From NCBI RefSeq assembly GCF_964204645.1, contig NC_134035.1:11258951-11322950 (forward strand): a stretch of DNA of 64,000 nt, read 5' to 3'. This DNA comes from Tubulanus polymorphus. Taxonomy: Eukaryota > Nemertea > Palaeonemertea > Tubulaniformes > Tubulanidae. The notes beneath the pieces are model-generated. The model did no database searches and was not told the DNA's origin. It was given only the letters and a program-made list of their open reading frames with translations. This document shows, in pieces, positions 11,106 to 21,067 of the stretch. Made by a program: the position numbers and the translations under genes. How positions within the stretch are numbered: the stretch's first letter is position 1; each line of letters begins with the position of its first letter.

Positions 11106-11933
11106 CTGATGAAATTATAATCTGGTTTACGAAAAATCTGAATTAAACATATTTCACATACATTTACACGTGAGAGTAGACCATTGATGATATCCAGATT
11201 AGATTAAACCGATCTGAATTAAGCGTATTTGACTATACACCCGATGGACTGGATCTAGAATTTTCGATGATCCCCCAAACAAAATTCATCTCAATTTGAC
11301 AACATACAAAGCTCGATTGCTAGAAAATTTTCGCTAGGATTTATTTTATGTAGTTATCGTAAACTTCCGATGCAGAGAGGTTTTCACCAGCTGCCCGTCC
11401 TTTGAGAATATGGTGTTCGCAGCTCTTTATGATCTTGCGCGTCGAATATTGGAAATTCCACCCCGAAATAGACGAACAGCACTTGTAGTCATCGGCGCCA
11501 AAGCAGATTCGCAACGCGGCAATTTTTGCTCAGCTCCTCGAGGGCTTTGCATTCGAGTACAATTATTCACATCAAATTGCCTTTTAGTGAACGCGATTTC
11601 TCGATCTCTGACGCCTAAACAGTTCAAAACTTGCGTCCGTACAGAATACATGTTTGACGTTCATATGGCTAGCATCTTATAATAATTGCATATCGCTGAT
11701 CAAACGTTTGAGCATGTTTGGTATTGTTTCACCACAACTTCGTGCCTTCAAAGATCGCGCGAGTCATTTTATCTTCTTTACCATTTTGCGAAGCGCATCG
11801 CCATCATCGACATTCTTATAAGGTATGCGTCTGATTATAATGTGGCCTTCTGAATAATAATCGACATTATTATCATTTTAAACAGCACCATTTAATGATA
11901 TTTTCGCGCGACGTCACGACTACCGCGCCCGGC

Positions 11934-11939
11934 TTTATT
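11934..11939 (-). terminator. Candidate polyadenylation signal of the ephrin gene
   Basis: AATAAA on the minus strand, about 225 bases beyond the ephrin stop codon. If it is used, the 3' UTR includes the AT microsatellite at 12002-12092. Confidence 0.35.
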
Positions 11940-12000
11940 TCACCACCGCACGCGATCATTTCTCGCGAACTCTGTATCTCGCGTGTATATATACGTTCAC

Positions 12001-12001
<1 letters not shown>

Positions 12002-12092
<91 letters not shown>
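12002..12092. repeat. (AT)n microsatellite
   Basis: About 45 uninterrupted AT dinucleotides. By position it would fall in the 3' UTR or immediate 3' flank of the ephrin gene. The Ile/Tyr-repeat frames on both strands here are artefacts of the repeat. Confidence 0.95.
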
Positions 12093-12097
<5 letters not shown>

Positions 12098-12163
12098 AAT
12101 AATGATCGAAAACAATAATCACCGCTCACATCATCAACACACGGATTACTAGATAAAAACGTC

Positions 12164-12345
12164 CTATCTGTTTGTCACCAGATGGCGTTGAATTATCATT
12201 TGCGTCGTCGTTATTAAAGTCACCGACGCGCAAATTACAGTCGTTACGATCGAAGACGAAATCGTCGCCGCTCCCTGCGACACGCGTTTCGCGTCGCTCG
12301 GATTGTTCGTTAAAACCTCGTTCGTATTTTTGTCTTTTATTATGT
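12164..12345 (-). CDS. EFN: Ephrin exon E: hydrophobic C-terminus and stop
   Basis: A minus-strand acceptor (tttctattttcag) precedes this exon. The incoming phase (one base, G, from exon D) joins AC to give Asp, then 59 codons run to TAG at 12164-12166. The peptide is hydrophilic first ([19 protein letters not shown]), then small residues (SQGAAT), then a moderately hydrophobic run ([14 protein letters not shown]), then a short basic tail. This fits either a GPI-attachment signal, as in A-type and nematode ephrins, or a membrane span with a tiny cytoplasmic tail. No B-type tyrosine-rich tail or PDZ-binding end is present. A second minus-strand frame here is also open, but its phase does not match exon D. 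Codon use in the chosen frame, rich in NCG, resembles the other exons. Confidence 0.6.
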
Positions 12346-12419
12346 CTGAAAATAGAAAATAAAAAATGCGCGATGTATTAAAATCAGGTCGGAAGAACTT
12401 GATTATAAAGGGGCCTAAA

Positions 12420-12612
12420 CCCTTTCAGTGTGGTATATAAATCGGTGAAGGACTTCGCTTATACACCGCACCACATTGTATCGATTTGATTATCAATTAG
12501 TTTTAATTTCTATTGAAAGATGGCAGCACCCATCAAACATTGTGAAATATTGGTTTACAAAATGCACTGGGGCGGATTCCCAAAATTTTCAAATTATCCC
12601 CAGCATTTTAAG
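12420..12612. mobile_element. MITE, CCCTTTCAGTG family, copy 1, in ephrin intron D-E
   Basis: The element starts CCCTTTCAGTGTGG and shares GAAAGATGGCAGCACC, TCAAACAT.GTGAAATAT and other blocks with the copies at 20429-20700 and 27147-27396. The right end is diverged. In the family, TTAA or near-TTAA flanks suggest piggyBac-type insertion. Confidence 0.6.
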
Positions 12613-12964
12613 GTACGTAAGAAGACACTTGGGGGCACTGAAATAGCTAACATGGTATGCATTTTGTACCAATTGACCTCCTAATCTACATGCCCTAATG
12701 GCACCTTCAGCGAACAATAGAAAAGCAAATTTCATCCATGGCAAAAAATTAGCATTCAAAACACGTAACTAAGTATCGTTTTCACAAGTAAGGCTTATAG
12801 AAGTTTGCTATTCAATTAGTTTCAAGGTGAACCTCCTTCAAATATATCCTAACATTGCACCTGGTTCACAAAACAAATGCAATGTTAGTTTTCATGATAT
12901 ATTCGACGTCCTTTCATTTTCTCAGTGACTATGATGTGAATATACGGACAGCCAGCATTCTTAC

Positions 12965-13111
12965 CTTTTTCCTTCGTTTTAGGAGGTATATACTTTTTGG
13001 TTGTTATTTGCTGCCTACGTGTAGTAGTGGTGGTTGATTGCGTAGAAGTCGATGACACCGGACGCGGTCGAGTGACCGGCTTCACTTGACCTCCGCCGTC
13101 ATATCCTCCTT
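12965..13111 (-). CDS. EFN: Ephrin exon D: Thr/Pro-rich stalk
   Basis: This 147-bp exon sits between an acceptor (gattttctag) and a donor (AAAG|GTAAGAAT) and is phase 1 on both sides. Its first codon is completed by C from exon C to give Gln, then GGYDGGGQVKPVTRPRP, then a Ser/Thr run (SSTSTQSTTTTT), then a basic segment (RRQQITTKKYIPPKTKEK). It has no cysteine and no fold, as expected for the flexible, probably O-glycosylated linker between an ephrin receptor-binding domain and the membrane. The assignment to this gene rests on strand, order and matching phase. Stalks are poorly conserved, so sequence similarity cannot confirm it. Confidence 0.65.
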
Positions 13112-14438
13112 CTAGAAAATCATAAATGAATCCGAATTTCAGAATTAGGCGCCTGGAAGTTTCGTTCACAGATAACTGGCATCGGTCCCCCAGAAATAAA
13201 TCCGAGCGATCTGAATAAATTTTCTAGTTTTTACCAAGTCCGCACAAGACACCTTCTTGTACAGGGCCCAGAGTATTCTATTGTTGTATCTATATCTATT
13301 ATTATTATTATCATGATTATCATTAGTTTATTTCTTTACTAAGAAGTACAATACAAATATTGAGTCATCACTAACTATGCAGTACTCCCAAAACTATGAA
13401 GACTAACGCGCAAAAAATATATCAGACCAACTGAATTAACGACAGTAGCGAAAATGACCTGACCGAAGTCTCTGTACTTATTCTTATCATTTTCCAATTC
13501 TATCCTATATGACGACGACGGCAGACATCGCTAATTGGCCGGGGAGAGTTATTTTTCAGTTGCGTCGTAATATTATTGATCGATACTGTCTGTTGCTATG
13601 TCGCTGATTTGACAGATGATATTCAGTCTGTTGTGCGAACGCTCTCACAATCTATGACAACGCCGCTGAACAAATGCGTAAGAACTATTAAAAGACGTGA
13701 CGTTCGAGTCTCGCGGAACGAGACCGATTACTGATCTAACTTTCTCGATGAAATTTCCCAAACTTTTTCAGTGAATCTTTTCTTTTTTCATGTTTGTTAC
13801 CCGTGGCATCTGGGAATATTGTCAAATGAAAACTTAAATGAAAAATCCCTTTTTAATGAGACGTTGCACAAAATTGACTTAAATGGACAATAAAACTTTA
13901 TAATATCCAAAGGCCTTTATGTTAGGTGTTCACGTTTACAAGGGGCTTTTATGTATTGATATGAAGTAAAGACCCAGAAATGTCTCCAAATACCAACTTA
14001 TAGATTATTATCTAAAATATGAATATTTTGTCCGATGAGGGGTCCTAGAACCCGTCCAATCATTAGCCCAGTTATTGAGTAATCAGTTGTTGGTCATTAA
14101 TGAATATTATTCGCATTTTCATGTTAAAGTTTTATTTTGGTACCTATAAAACTGTTCTCATCTCAGGCTTAGGTCAGGACCGAGTAATTTAGATCCGAGT
14201 TAAGCTTGACTCAAGAGGTAAAGATTTCCAAACATTGAAACCTGTCAAATCTTAACCATGTGTGACTGGAGCAAGTTTGATGAAAATTCTAAGCTTAAAG
14301 TGACCCAAATTGTTGCACTTAAGAACGAGTATATCAAAAATCTGAATTTAAACTTATGCCTGAAAACTGGATAAAGCGCACCATCATGAAGTAAAATGAA
14401 CCAGCCAATGATATCGGGTTTGTTTTCCAAGTACTTAC
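13112..14438 (-). other. Ephrin intron C-D
   Basis: 1327 bp intron defined by donor GTAAGTAC at its 5' end and acceptor TTCTAG at its 3' end on the minus strand. It contains a short ATT/ATC-rich tract near 13290-13320 and no other repeat I could define. Confidence 0.6.
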
Positions 14439-14543
14439 GTGAATTCTCATCGCAGCACACTTTGAATATCATTTTCATGTTTAAATACTTGCACGCGCCA
14501 TGGTAAGTATTTTCGAGACCATCAAGATCACCTCTCGATGTAG
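14439..14543 (-). CDS. EFN: Ephrin exon C: C-terminal end of receptor-binding domain
   Basis: The 105-bp exon follows a strong acceptor (ttttgcttgtag) and ends before donor GTAAGT; both junctions are phase 1. Joined to either exon B or B', it reads YYYI-T-TSRGDLDGLENTYHGAC, matching the ephrin pattern YYYISTS.G...GL....GGVC. It then runs KYLNMKMIFKVC, matching the final strand T.AMK..MKVG. The Cys in HGAC is the fourth conserved ephrin cysteine. The additional CC just after the domain is unusual. The exact fit of the split Thr codon with both upstream exons strongly supports the model. Confidence 0.85.
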
Positions 14544-17500
14544 CTACAAGCAAAACGTTCGAAAAAACCATAAATAATGTTAGATTTGCGACAAGACTGA
14601 GATAAAAGCTTTCACTGATTTCATTATTAATGATAGATATTGATAATTATTGTTTAAGACAAATTCTGATATTTTTTCTTCAAATCAATTTTGAATTTCA
14701 GTATTTAGAGTTTTAAACGACGTAATTTCTGTTCATCCATATAAATAGAGCGAATAGATAGATTTGAGAAAGATGACAGAAAAAGTAGATAGATATGTAA
14801 TTTAGATGTCTGGCAGATCCAGTTTACAATTAGTTTACATTGACAAACTTCTCATTTTCAACGACTTCTACACAGTTAGATTTCACAAAACAACCTCCAC
14901 ATCTTCAATTTGAATTAGACTCGATAAGCTTCGTGAAAACTGGACTGAGAAAGTTTCAATTGTTGTTTTCTCAATTTGATCGAGAAGTTTGTCGTATTTC
15001 GAGCGAACTGGATTCACCTTATACAGTTTCAGTACAATCGGAATCATTTAAAAACATGCGATTTTTAAAATTAACATTTTCATAATGTAGACAAACTGCT
15101 TAATCCAGAACACGCATTCTATCCAATCGTGTTTAGATATTCTAATTTGAATAATGCTTGAACAAATATGCCAAACAAAAACGATGGGTAATGTTTTGTT
15201 TCAATCAGTATCTCTTCAATGAGAGAAGAGAATTTGTGCATGAATTCATGCATCAAAAATCTGTCAAAATGTCTTATTTCAATTTGGATCAGTTTATTTG
15301 AAATACGTCGATCTGGATTTCACAGTGACACTGTATCGACGATCGCTGAAATTAAATTATGTCATCATAAAACGATTAGATGAAAATGAAAAAATTAAGA
15401 CATTTCTGCCATTTTGCCCGTAAGCTGATATGTACGCTGGATTTTTAGCAAACATATTTCAAGCTGGATTGATAGGAAATTAAACCCAGCTACAGTCTAT
15501 TTCTCGTAAAGCATCTGCAACCCAGAACTATTATGTGACATTGTAGAAAAGCTGAATAAACATTTGGGTTCTTACACGCGTGCATATGAGTTGAGCCTAT
15601 CCTTCAGGAATGCTTACAACCATCAACTATAAAGCTTTATACAAATCCCTACACATCACTTCACGGGCAAAATGTTGAAATTCATTCATTCATTCATTTA
15701 TTAGAGGGTTGTGTATAAAATCACACATTTTTTTCTCATTTTTGGAGGTCAGAAATATCAAATATTCAAACAGCAATTCGTCCTAGGTGCTTATTATTGA
15801 AATTCGACCAGAAAATGGACTGGACCACTAGTGTATATCAGAAGGGAAATCCATCAGTTCTTGTTTGTGAATTCTTTTCAATTGTTAGATTTAGAATTAG
15901 TTCGTTTCCAATCACAGTCAAAAATGAACTTGGAATTGAGGAGAAACTTTGCAGGGTATTTATATCACTATCTAAGTTTGATAGGGCTTATAGACATAGT
16001 TGGGCATAACGCTGGTTTCAACATTGATATTTCAATCTGAATCTAATAAGAACTGAAAACGTTCGGAATTGAAGAGTTAAAGGTGGACATGTCTCGTCTA
16101 ATACTGGCCATGAAAGAAAACAAAATGATAGAGTTTTCAGTTATGTTGATCAAACCATTTTGATTTTAACCATCCAAATTTTCAAAGTTTGCAAAACACG
16201 TCAAATCCGGTTGTGGCTTATATTTGACCAGATCCGAACCAACTTCATTTAGACCAGTATACTGTCCTGTTCACCTTTCACTCTTCACGAAGCTTTATGA
16301 ATATTTCGTAGGAAAAATACCGCATAAAGCTGTATTAAAAAACACTATTGTCCGGATATAAAACGAATTTATATTCAAGCAAAAACTCGCAATGTTAGAA
16401 AAATGGCATGCGATTGAATAAATGATGTTACATGTAAAACACGTATACATATTGTGTTTTATATTTTCACTGTAGCAATGCAGTAGGTATTAACAGCAAG
16501 GCAATTAATGAATGGAGGGAGACCATGAGGTATGTACTGAATTTCGTTCGGTAAATATTGGTACATCAAACACTGAACATATTCGCTATTAAGTGTCTCA
16601 TGTGGAAAAATGCTGTGCACTTTTTTTCTGTGGAGTGAAATTAATCAAGAAAGATATACGTTTTTGTCAACTAAATCGTTTTTTGGTAAACTTTTGAAGG
16701 TGGGAAGATCGACGCATATCAATTGTCATTCAGATCGAACTTCAATTTTTATAGTTTGTCGACTATTAGCGAAATGTCAGTCTGAACCACAGTCCAAAAA
16801 TAACCAACCAAGATTGAGCATGGTTGCCGAGTTGAGAAAATGGCACGTTAAGTGGAACTACAACTGTCAAAAATGTTTGGTATATTTTCCAAGATACCAG
16901 TCCAAACAAGTAATAGAATGAAAACCTAGTCCGTACCAGTTTTCTAATATTTTCATTTTTAATCATTAGTTGACAAAATTGAAACCTTTTTTTCATTGAT
17001 TATTTCATTGAACTGGGGGTGAATCAATATGATGTTACAGTACATTTGAAATTTAATAACACGCGGCCAGCGTTTTTCAATGCGTTATTTGTCTATTCCC
17101 GTATATTCAAATACCAGTATACATAACAGTGCTATACTTTTGAATTTTTTTGTGTTCTGAATAACAAAATTATTGTCATTAACCAATATGAATACGATTA
17201 TCGCTGACTATTATTTTTGGGGAATACTCAGGTATTACAGCGGCGCAGATCCAGGGGCCTTTTTGATGGCATTGCAGCAAATTTAGGGCAAGGAAAGGAA
17301 TTTTCAAGTGACCCAGGATTAGGAAGTACAGAGCTCGGGGACACTCAGAACTAAAACATGCCCAGAATTGTTTAACCATTATCAGAATTTGTTTCGATAT
17401 TCCGTGATAAACTCAGGAGTAGCTCTAAAAATGGAATATTGCCATCTGGAACGCTCGGTACCCTGGATCCACTGGTGTATTCACACTGATGAACACCGCT

Positions 17501-17548
17501 TTGAAAAACGCTGTTGTGGTTCTTGATCGTGAAGTATATGTATATAGT
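14544..17548 (-). other. Ephrin intron B'-C, distal part
   Basis: Intronic on the minus strand. It contains a short TTCA tetranucleotide run near 15682 and several shadow frames (14840-15085, 15797-16040, 16610-16996) without domains. No extra receptor-binding-domain exon was recognised here. Confidence 0.45.
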
Positions 17549-17893
17549 AAAGCCCAACGCAGAAAACATAGGGAAACAAGGAAACACAGAAATAAACATG
17601 TCTGATATTGGAAACATCGTTTCCCGAACCATGTTTATTGTTTCGGGGTCATTCATTTATTACGTACGCATCAAGGGAGGGGGGAGGAGTCAATGCAATT
17701 GCGTACTGTAATGCTTAATGTATATGAAAAAATGGCCGATTTTGCGTACAGAGGGGGAGGGGGGATGAAAATTTCAAATTTTATGCGTACGTAATAAATG
17801 AATGATCCCTTCTCGTAAATGCAAACAGGGAATTGGTCAGAAACATATTTCTGTCTCCTTTTCTCCGGTTTCCCAATGTCGTGTGCGTTGGGC
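17549..17893. mobile_element. GGGAAACA/GTTTCC-family element, interrupted by a nested MITE
   Basis: The left part reads AGCCCAACGCAGAAAACATA followed by GGGAAACAAGGAAACACAG. The right part ends GTTTCCCAATGTCGTGTGCGTTGGGCT, an approximate inverse of the start. Related sequence is at 51930-52290 and a partial copy at 28181-28310. The unit is split by the MITE at 17645-17809. Confidence 0.6.
17645..17809. mobile_element. MITE, GGGATCATTCATTTATTACG family, copy 2, nested
   Basis: 165 bp, with terminal inverted repeats starting GGGGTCATTCATTTATTACG (left) and GGGATCATTCATTTATTACG (right end, reverse complement). It is flanked by TTC on both sides (17642-17644 and 17810-17812). Its core is the reverse of the copy at 10979-11105. 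Removing it and one TTC restores gtttctcgtaaatg, which aligns with gtttcttgtaatgg in the related host element near 52012. Confidence 0.8.
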
Positions 17894-19758
17894 TTTCACG
17901 TACAAAGGGCTCAAGGGGCATGCACATAGCACATTCCTCAGGAATTCGTGAATATATTTTCACGGTGGTGAGGGGTACGAGTGTCAGTGATGTTACTATA
18001 CGAAGCGCCGAAATGATGAATCGATCTTCGCGTTTATTTTTCCAAATGATTTTCGATGGTTTTTGTTTTAGTTCATGATCACGCGTACAGATGGCGCAAA
18101 AACAGCGAATATTAAAACGTAACAAGATGCATAATGTGGACGAAAATGATAAACTATGAAAAAAGAACACCGTACCATCGTCGTCGCACTGTTCTGGGGG
18201 CTTCGGGCGTAAATTACCGCAAATGCATTTTCATTTCATTCTATAGCATATACTAAACATAGTATTGTTTAGTTTTTACACTCGAGGCATCGTAAAAACG
18301 TTTTCAGAATTGCCTGTGACTGTCGAACAGCAGTATTTTACATATCGATATTGCCTTTTAAGATGAGATTTTTCGAGGCATTGTTTAACGTAGCTGATGG
18401 GTTTCTGTACCGAAATAGCTGTTCTCCACATTCGTCAGACAATCATCTGTTTCGAATTTCTTCGTGGTGAAATAGATTTTCCGTTTGAGATATCAACTCG
18501 CGGCTTTTTGAAACGTAATTCCGTTCGCGAACGCACTGCGAGGCAAATAATTTTGTGACGAGGAGGAGTGGGAAAATTTGTCAACCCCCGCTAACCCCCT
18601 AAAGAGGTGTTATAGCGGAATTCAAGGTCGTGCAGAGAGAAGGGATGAATTTTGATCTTAAACAAATTGGTGAACGATTTTTTCTCTCCATTTACCAGAA
18701 AATGCATAAAATTTGAACGATTTGAAGATTTTTCGATGGAAGAAAATTTGTCGGACATGTTTACTGCTGATGAAAAAGGATAAACTCAGCCCAATACACT
18801 CTGTTCACCAACAACATTAGTGATTGATATTACCACTGGTTGATACTAGGATTGGAAACAACCACTTCCAGGACTGAGTGACCATCACTGATGCTACAAT
18901 TGAAGTTTTCATCTTCATCAAGATGAGTCAATTACTTCAAAAATTTTCTATATTAGGGTTTGGATAGAGGTTAAATCAATGCCCAGGACCCAGTTTCACA
19001 GGTATTGAACACATTGGTGAAGATGAAACATTTATCTTTCAAATGAGTTATTGTTTGTAGGATTCTCTGCATGGATAGTTGAGTGTCATGGCCGTTAAGA
19101 AAATCAACTGATTTCCACTTGCCACACATTTCAATTCAGCCATTCATACCCATTGGAGGTCAACAAGGCATGAAAGACTGGTCACAGCTGCTTGATTTCG
19201 TATTGGGAATACTAAACCAGACTGTTAGCTGAATTTAAGCCGCTATTCGTGACTTGTTGGCTTCCAATAGGTTGGAATGGCAAAATTGAAAAGTGAGACG
19301 AGTGGAAATCAGAGGCCTTACTTTAGAAGCCATGATATTCAGCAATCCACGAGGGAAATCTAACAAACAATAGCTCATTCCCAAGATAAAGGTCTTACCT
19401 TCAATCCGGAATGAATTAGTCTAATAAGAGATAATCATTCATGAAAACAAGTTCAGTATACTTAATGTGGGACAGGCTGTACATAATGATCCAAACATTC
19501 ACTGATTGCAGATACAAGGCAATTTTTGTCATTGTGTTTTAAGTCACGATCCGGTTCGTTCCTGGTCCAGGCCCGATTAACCCTGGCCAAATTGTCTCCC
19601 AGTGATCTGGGCTTAAGTCACAACTGCGACCTGGGCTCTTCCTTCTTTATCATCATCAGTAAACATGTCTTAACAAAGCAGATAAAATCTCGACCGCACG
19701 GCGTCGCACGGCCCCCAGAACAGTATCTCCTTCAACCAATATACAGGCAGGAACTTAC
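17894..19758 (-). other. Ephrin intron B'-C, proximal part
   Basis: Intronic on the minus strand. A minus frame spans 17781-18170 but matches no part of an ephrin domain. A CpG-retaining patch lies at about 18440-18620. No repeat family was recognised. Confidence 0.4.
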
Positions 19759-19930
19759 TGATATAATAATACGATTGTCCAGGCCTGAACTCGGGCGTAT
19801 TTGGAATAGCGGTATACCGACTGAAGATTATCGTATACCGTCGTCTGAACTGTGGACGACTGCAGTTGATTATGCGCATCATTTTGATCGGAGTAAAAAT
19901 ATTACAATCGTCGTAATTTTGTTTTGGCAC
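19759..19930 (-). CDS. EFN: Ephrin exon B': alternative second half of receptor-binding domain
   Basis: This 172-bp exon (57 codons plus one base) follows acceptor gcgatttcag and ends at donor GTAAGTTC. It begins VPKQNYDDCNIF, has the third cysteine in IINCSRPQ, and ends IPNTPEFRPGQSYYYI, matching the ephrin F.PG..YYYIS motif. Its start (phase 0) and end (phase 1) are the same as exon B, and the aligned framework residues (KQ.YDDCN.F, IPNT.EF..GQ.YYYI) are shared. The segment expected to be the G-H loop reads TIIFSRYTAIPN here and TMLVTPFASIPN in B. It lies 968 bp downstream of B in the transcript direction. It appears intact: no stop, and good splice sites. A relic exon is possible but less likely. 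Confidence 0.85.
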
Positions 19931-20007
19931 CTGAAATCGCATGGAAAAACGGAAAAATATGGATGAAGCAGAAATAAAGATATTACACGTTCGTAGAGGA
20001 AAATTTA

Positions 20008-20038
20008 AAAAAAAAAAAAAAGAAAAAAAAAAAAAAAG
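20008..20038. repeat. A-rich tract
   Basis: Two runs of A separated by a single G. On the minus strand this is a T-rich tract about 80 bases upstream of exon B' and could contribute to its acceptor region. Confidence 0.8.
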
Positions 20039-20039
20039 T

Positions 20040-20340
20040 TGTGAGACGCCGATGAGGAGGGTACGTGAGGCGAGTCCGTCTGCTACTGACGGTTGGAGCA
20101 TCGGACGCGCCTCACGGTTGAGGAGCGCGCGTAGTTATGAGACCGATAGATCTAACGGTTTCACGACGACGCGCGCTCCCAGGGGGCGCCAACTTCGGAT
20201 TCGCGCTTTCATTCGTTTCGGCGAAAACTCGATCCGAATTCTCTCCTCGCGGCTACGCGCGACAGTATACATACGTGTTCGTGCGCGAGGCCATGCCGAA
20301 TTCAGAAATAGAAAACTCCGCGTCGTGCGGTATTCATAAA
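20040..20340. other. CpG-rich block in the B-B' intron
   Basis: This block is clearly richer in CG dinucleotides than its surroundings (for example ggacgcgcctcacggttg and agcgcgcgtagt) and has no repeat structure. It lies between the two alternative exons. It could be a splicing or transcriptional control element, but no motif proves this. The long plus frame at 19941-20339 is not supported as a gene. Confidence 0.3.
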
Positions 20341-20428
20341 AAGCAGAACGGTGTTTGATATATTATTACTACATAGTAATAGTGCTGCGATAATGATTTC
20401 AAAGCGAATAGAGAAGAAAATGATTTAA

Positions 20429-20700
20429 CCCTTTCAGTGCTGACTACTCAATACTCGAAAGTGCCGGAGATAATTTGAAAAGTTCACCCCAGTGAGTTGA
20501 ATAACGAGCATACTGCTCTGATGTGCCTACACTGTGGTGCGGTGTATTGTTGTTAGTAATACGGCACTATGTTTGACAGGTGCTGCCATCTCTCCAAAGA
20601 GAAAAAACTAATTCATAACTAATTACATCAATACACCGCGGTGCGATGTACAAGCACTATAGTTTATACACCGCACTGCCATGTAGACGAACTGAAAGGG
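20429..20700. mobile_element. MITE, CCCTTTCAGTG family, copy 2, in the B-B' intron
   Basis: 272 bp beginning CCCTTTCAGTGC and ending ACTGAAAGGG, flanked by TTAA (20425-20428) and TTAG (20701-20704). The interior has CACCGC-rich palindromic blocks shared with the copies at 12420 and 27147. TTAA duplication with CCC ends is the piggyBac-type signature. Confidence 0.75.
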
Positions 20701-20898
20701 TTAGAATTTCAAACGTTCGCACCAAAGAGTTTTTTCTATATTCTTCACCGGACCGGACCATGCACGTAAACTAATGCAGATTGTCACGCGCCTCACACAC
20801 TACCCATTCAATGCATCAGCAACAGGAGCTAGGAACAGGAGGAAGCAGCAGCAGCGTCAGGATTGAGGCTCCTAAACGCGCGCGCGTACACAACTTAC

Positions 20899-21067
20899 TT
20901 ATGTAGTAATAGGCCTGGCCGGCCTTAAATTCGGCGGTGTTAGGGATCGATGCGAAAGGGGTAACGAGCATCGTGATTCGGCGTTGGCGTTTTTTGTTAT
21001 CGCACGTGAGAACGCGATTGACCCGGTTGGAAAATACGTTACAATCGTCGTAGCCTTGTTTCGTCAC
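20899..21067 (-). CDS. EFN: Ephrin exon B: second half of receptor-binding domain
   Basis: This 169-bp exon (56 codons plus one base) follows acceptor gtctctag and ends at donor GTAAGTTG. It begins VTKQGYDDCNVFSNRV, has the third cysteine in VLTCDNKK, and ends IPNTAEFKAGQAYYYI, the ephrin F..G..YYYIS signature. TPFAS in the middle matches the TPF.L core of the canonical G-H loop (FTPFSLGFEF), the main Eph-binding loop. Exon A ends in phase 0 at EYYVIYQ, so the join reads YYVIYQVTKQGYDDC. The trailing A is completed by CT of exon C. Four-cysteine spacing across A, B and C agrees with ephrins. B is the first of two alternatives, with B' downstream. Confidence 0.9.

Noticed and set aside
11350-11530. 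Minus-strand open frame ending SEVYDNYIK, considered as an alternative transmembrane or tailed terminal exon of the ephrin gene
   Set aside because: No convincing acceptor with the right phase, no hydrophobic segment, and an equally open plus-strand frame overlaps it.
11873-12115. Ile/Tyr-repeat frames on both strands
   Set aside because: They are translations of the (AT)n microsatellite.
17101-17130. Minus-strand CYVYW-like end before a gtattt donor, considered as the missing ephrin first exon
   Set aside because: It lies downstream of exon A in the transcript direction, and the donor is weak.
17781-18170. Minus-strand frame with QCDDDGTVF at its upstream end, considered as a further alternative ephrin exon
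   Set aside because: The acceptor phase does not keep the DDD frame open with ephrin spacing; no YYYIS motif or matching donor follows.
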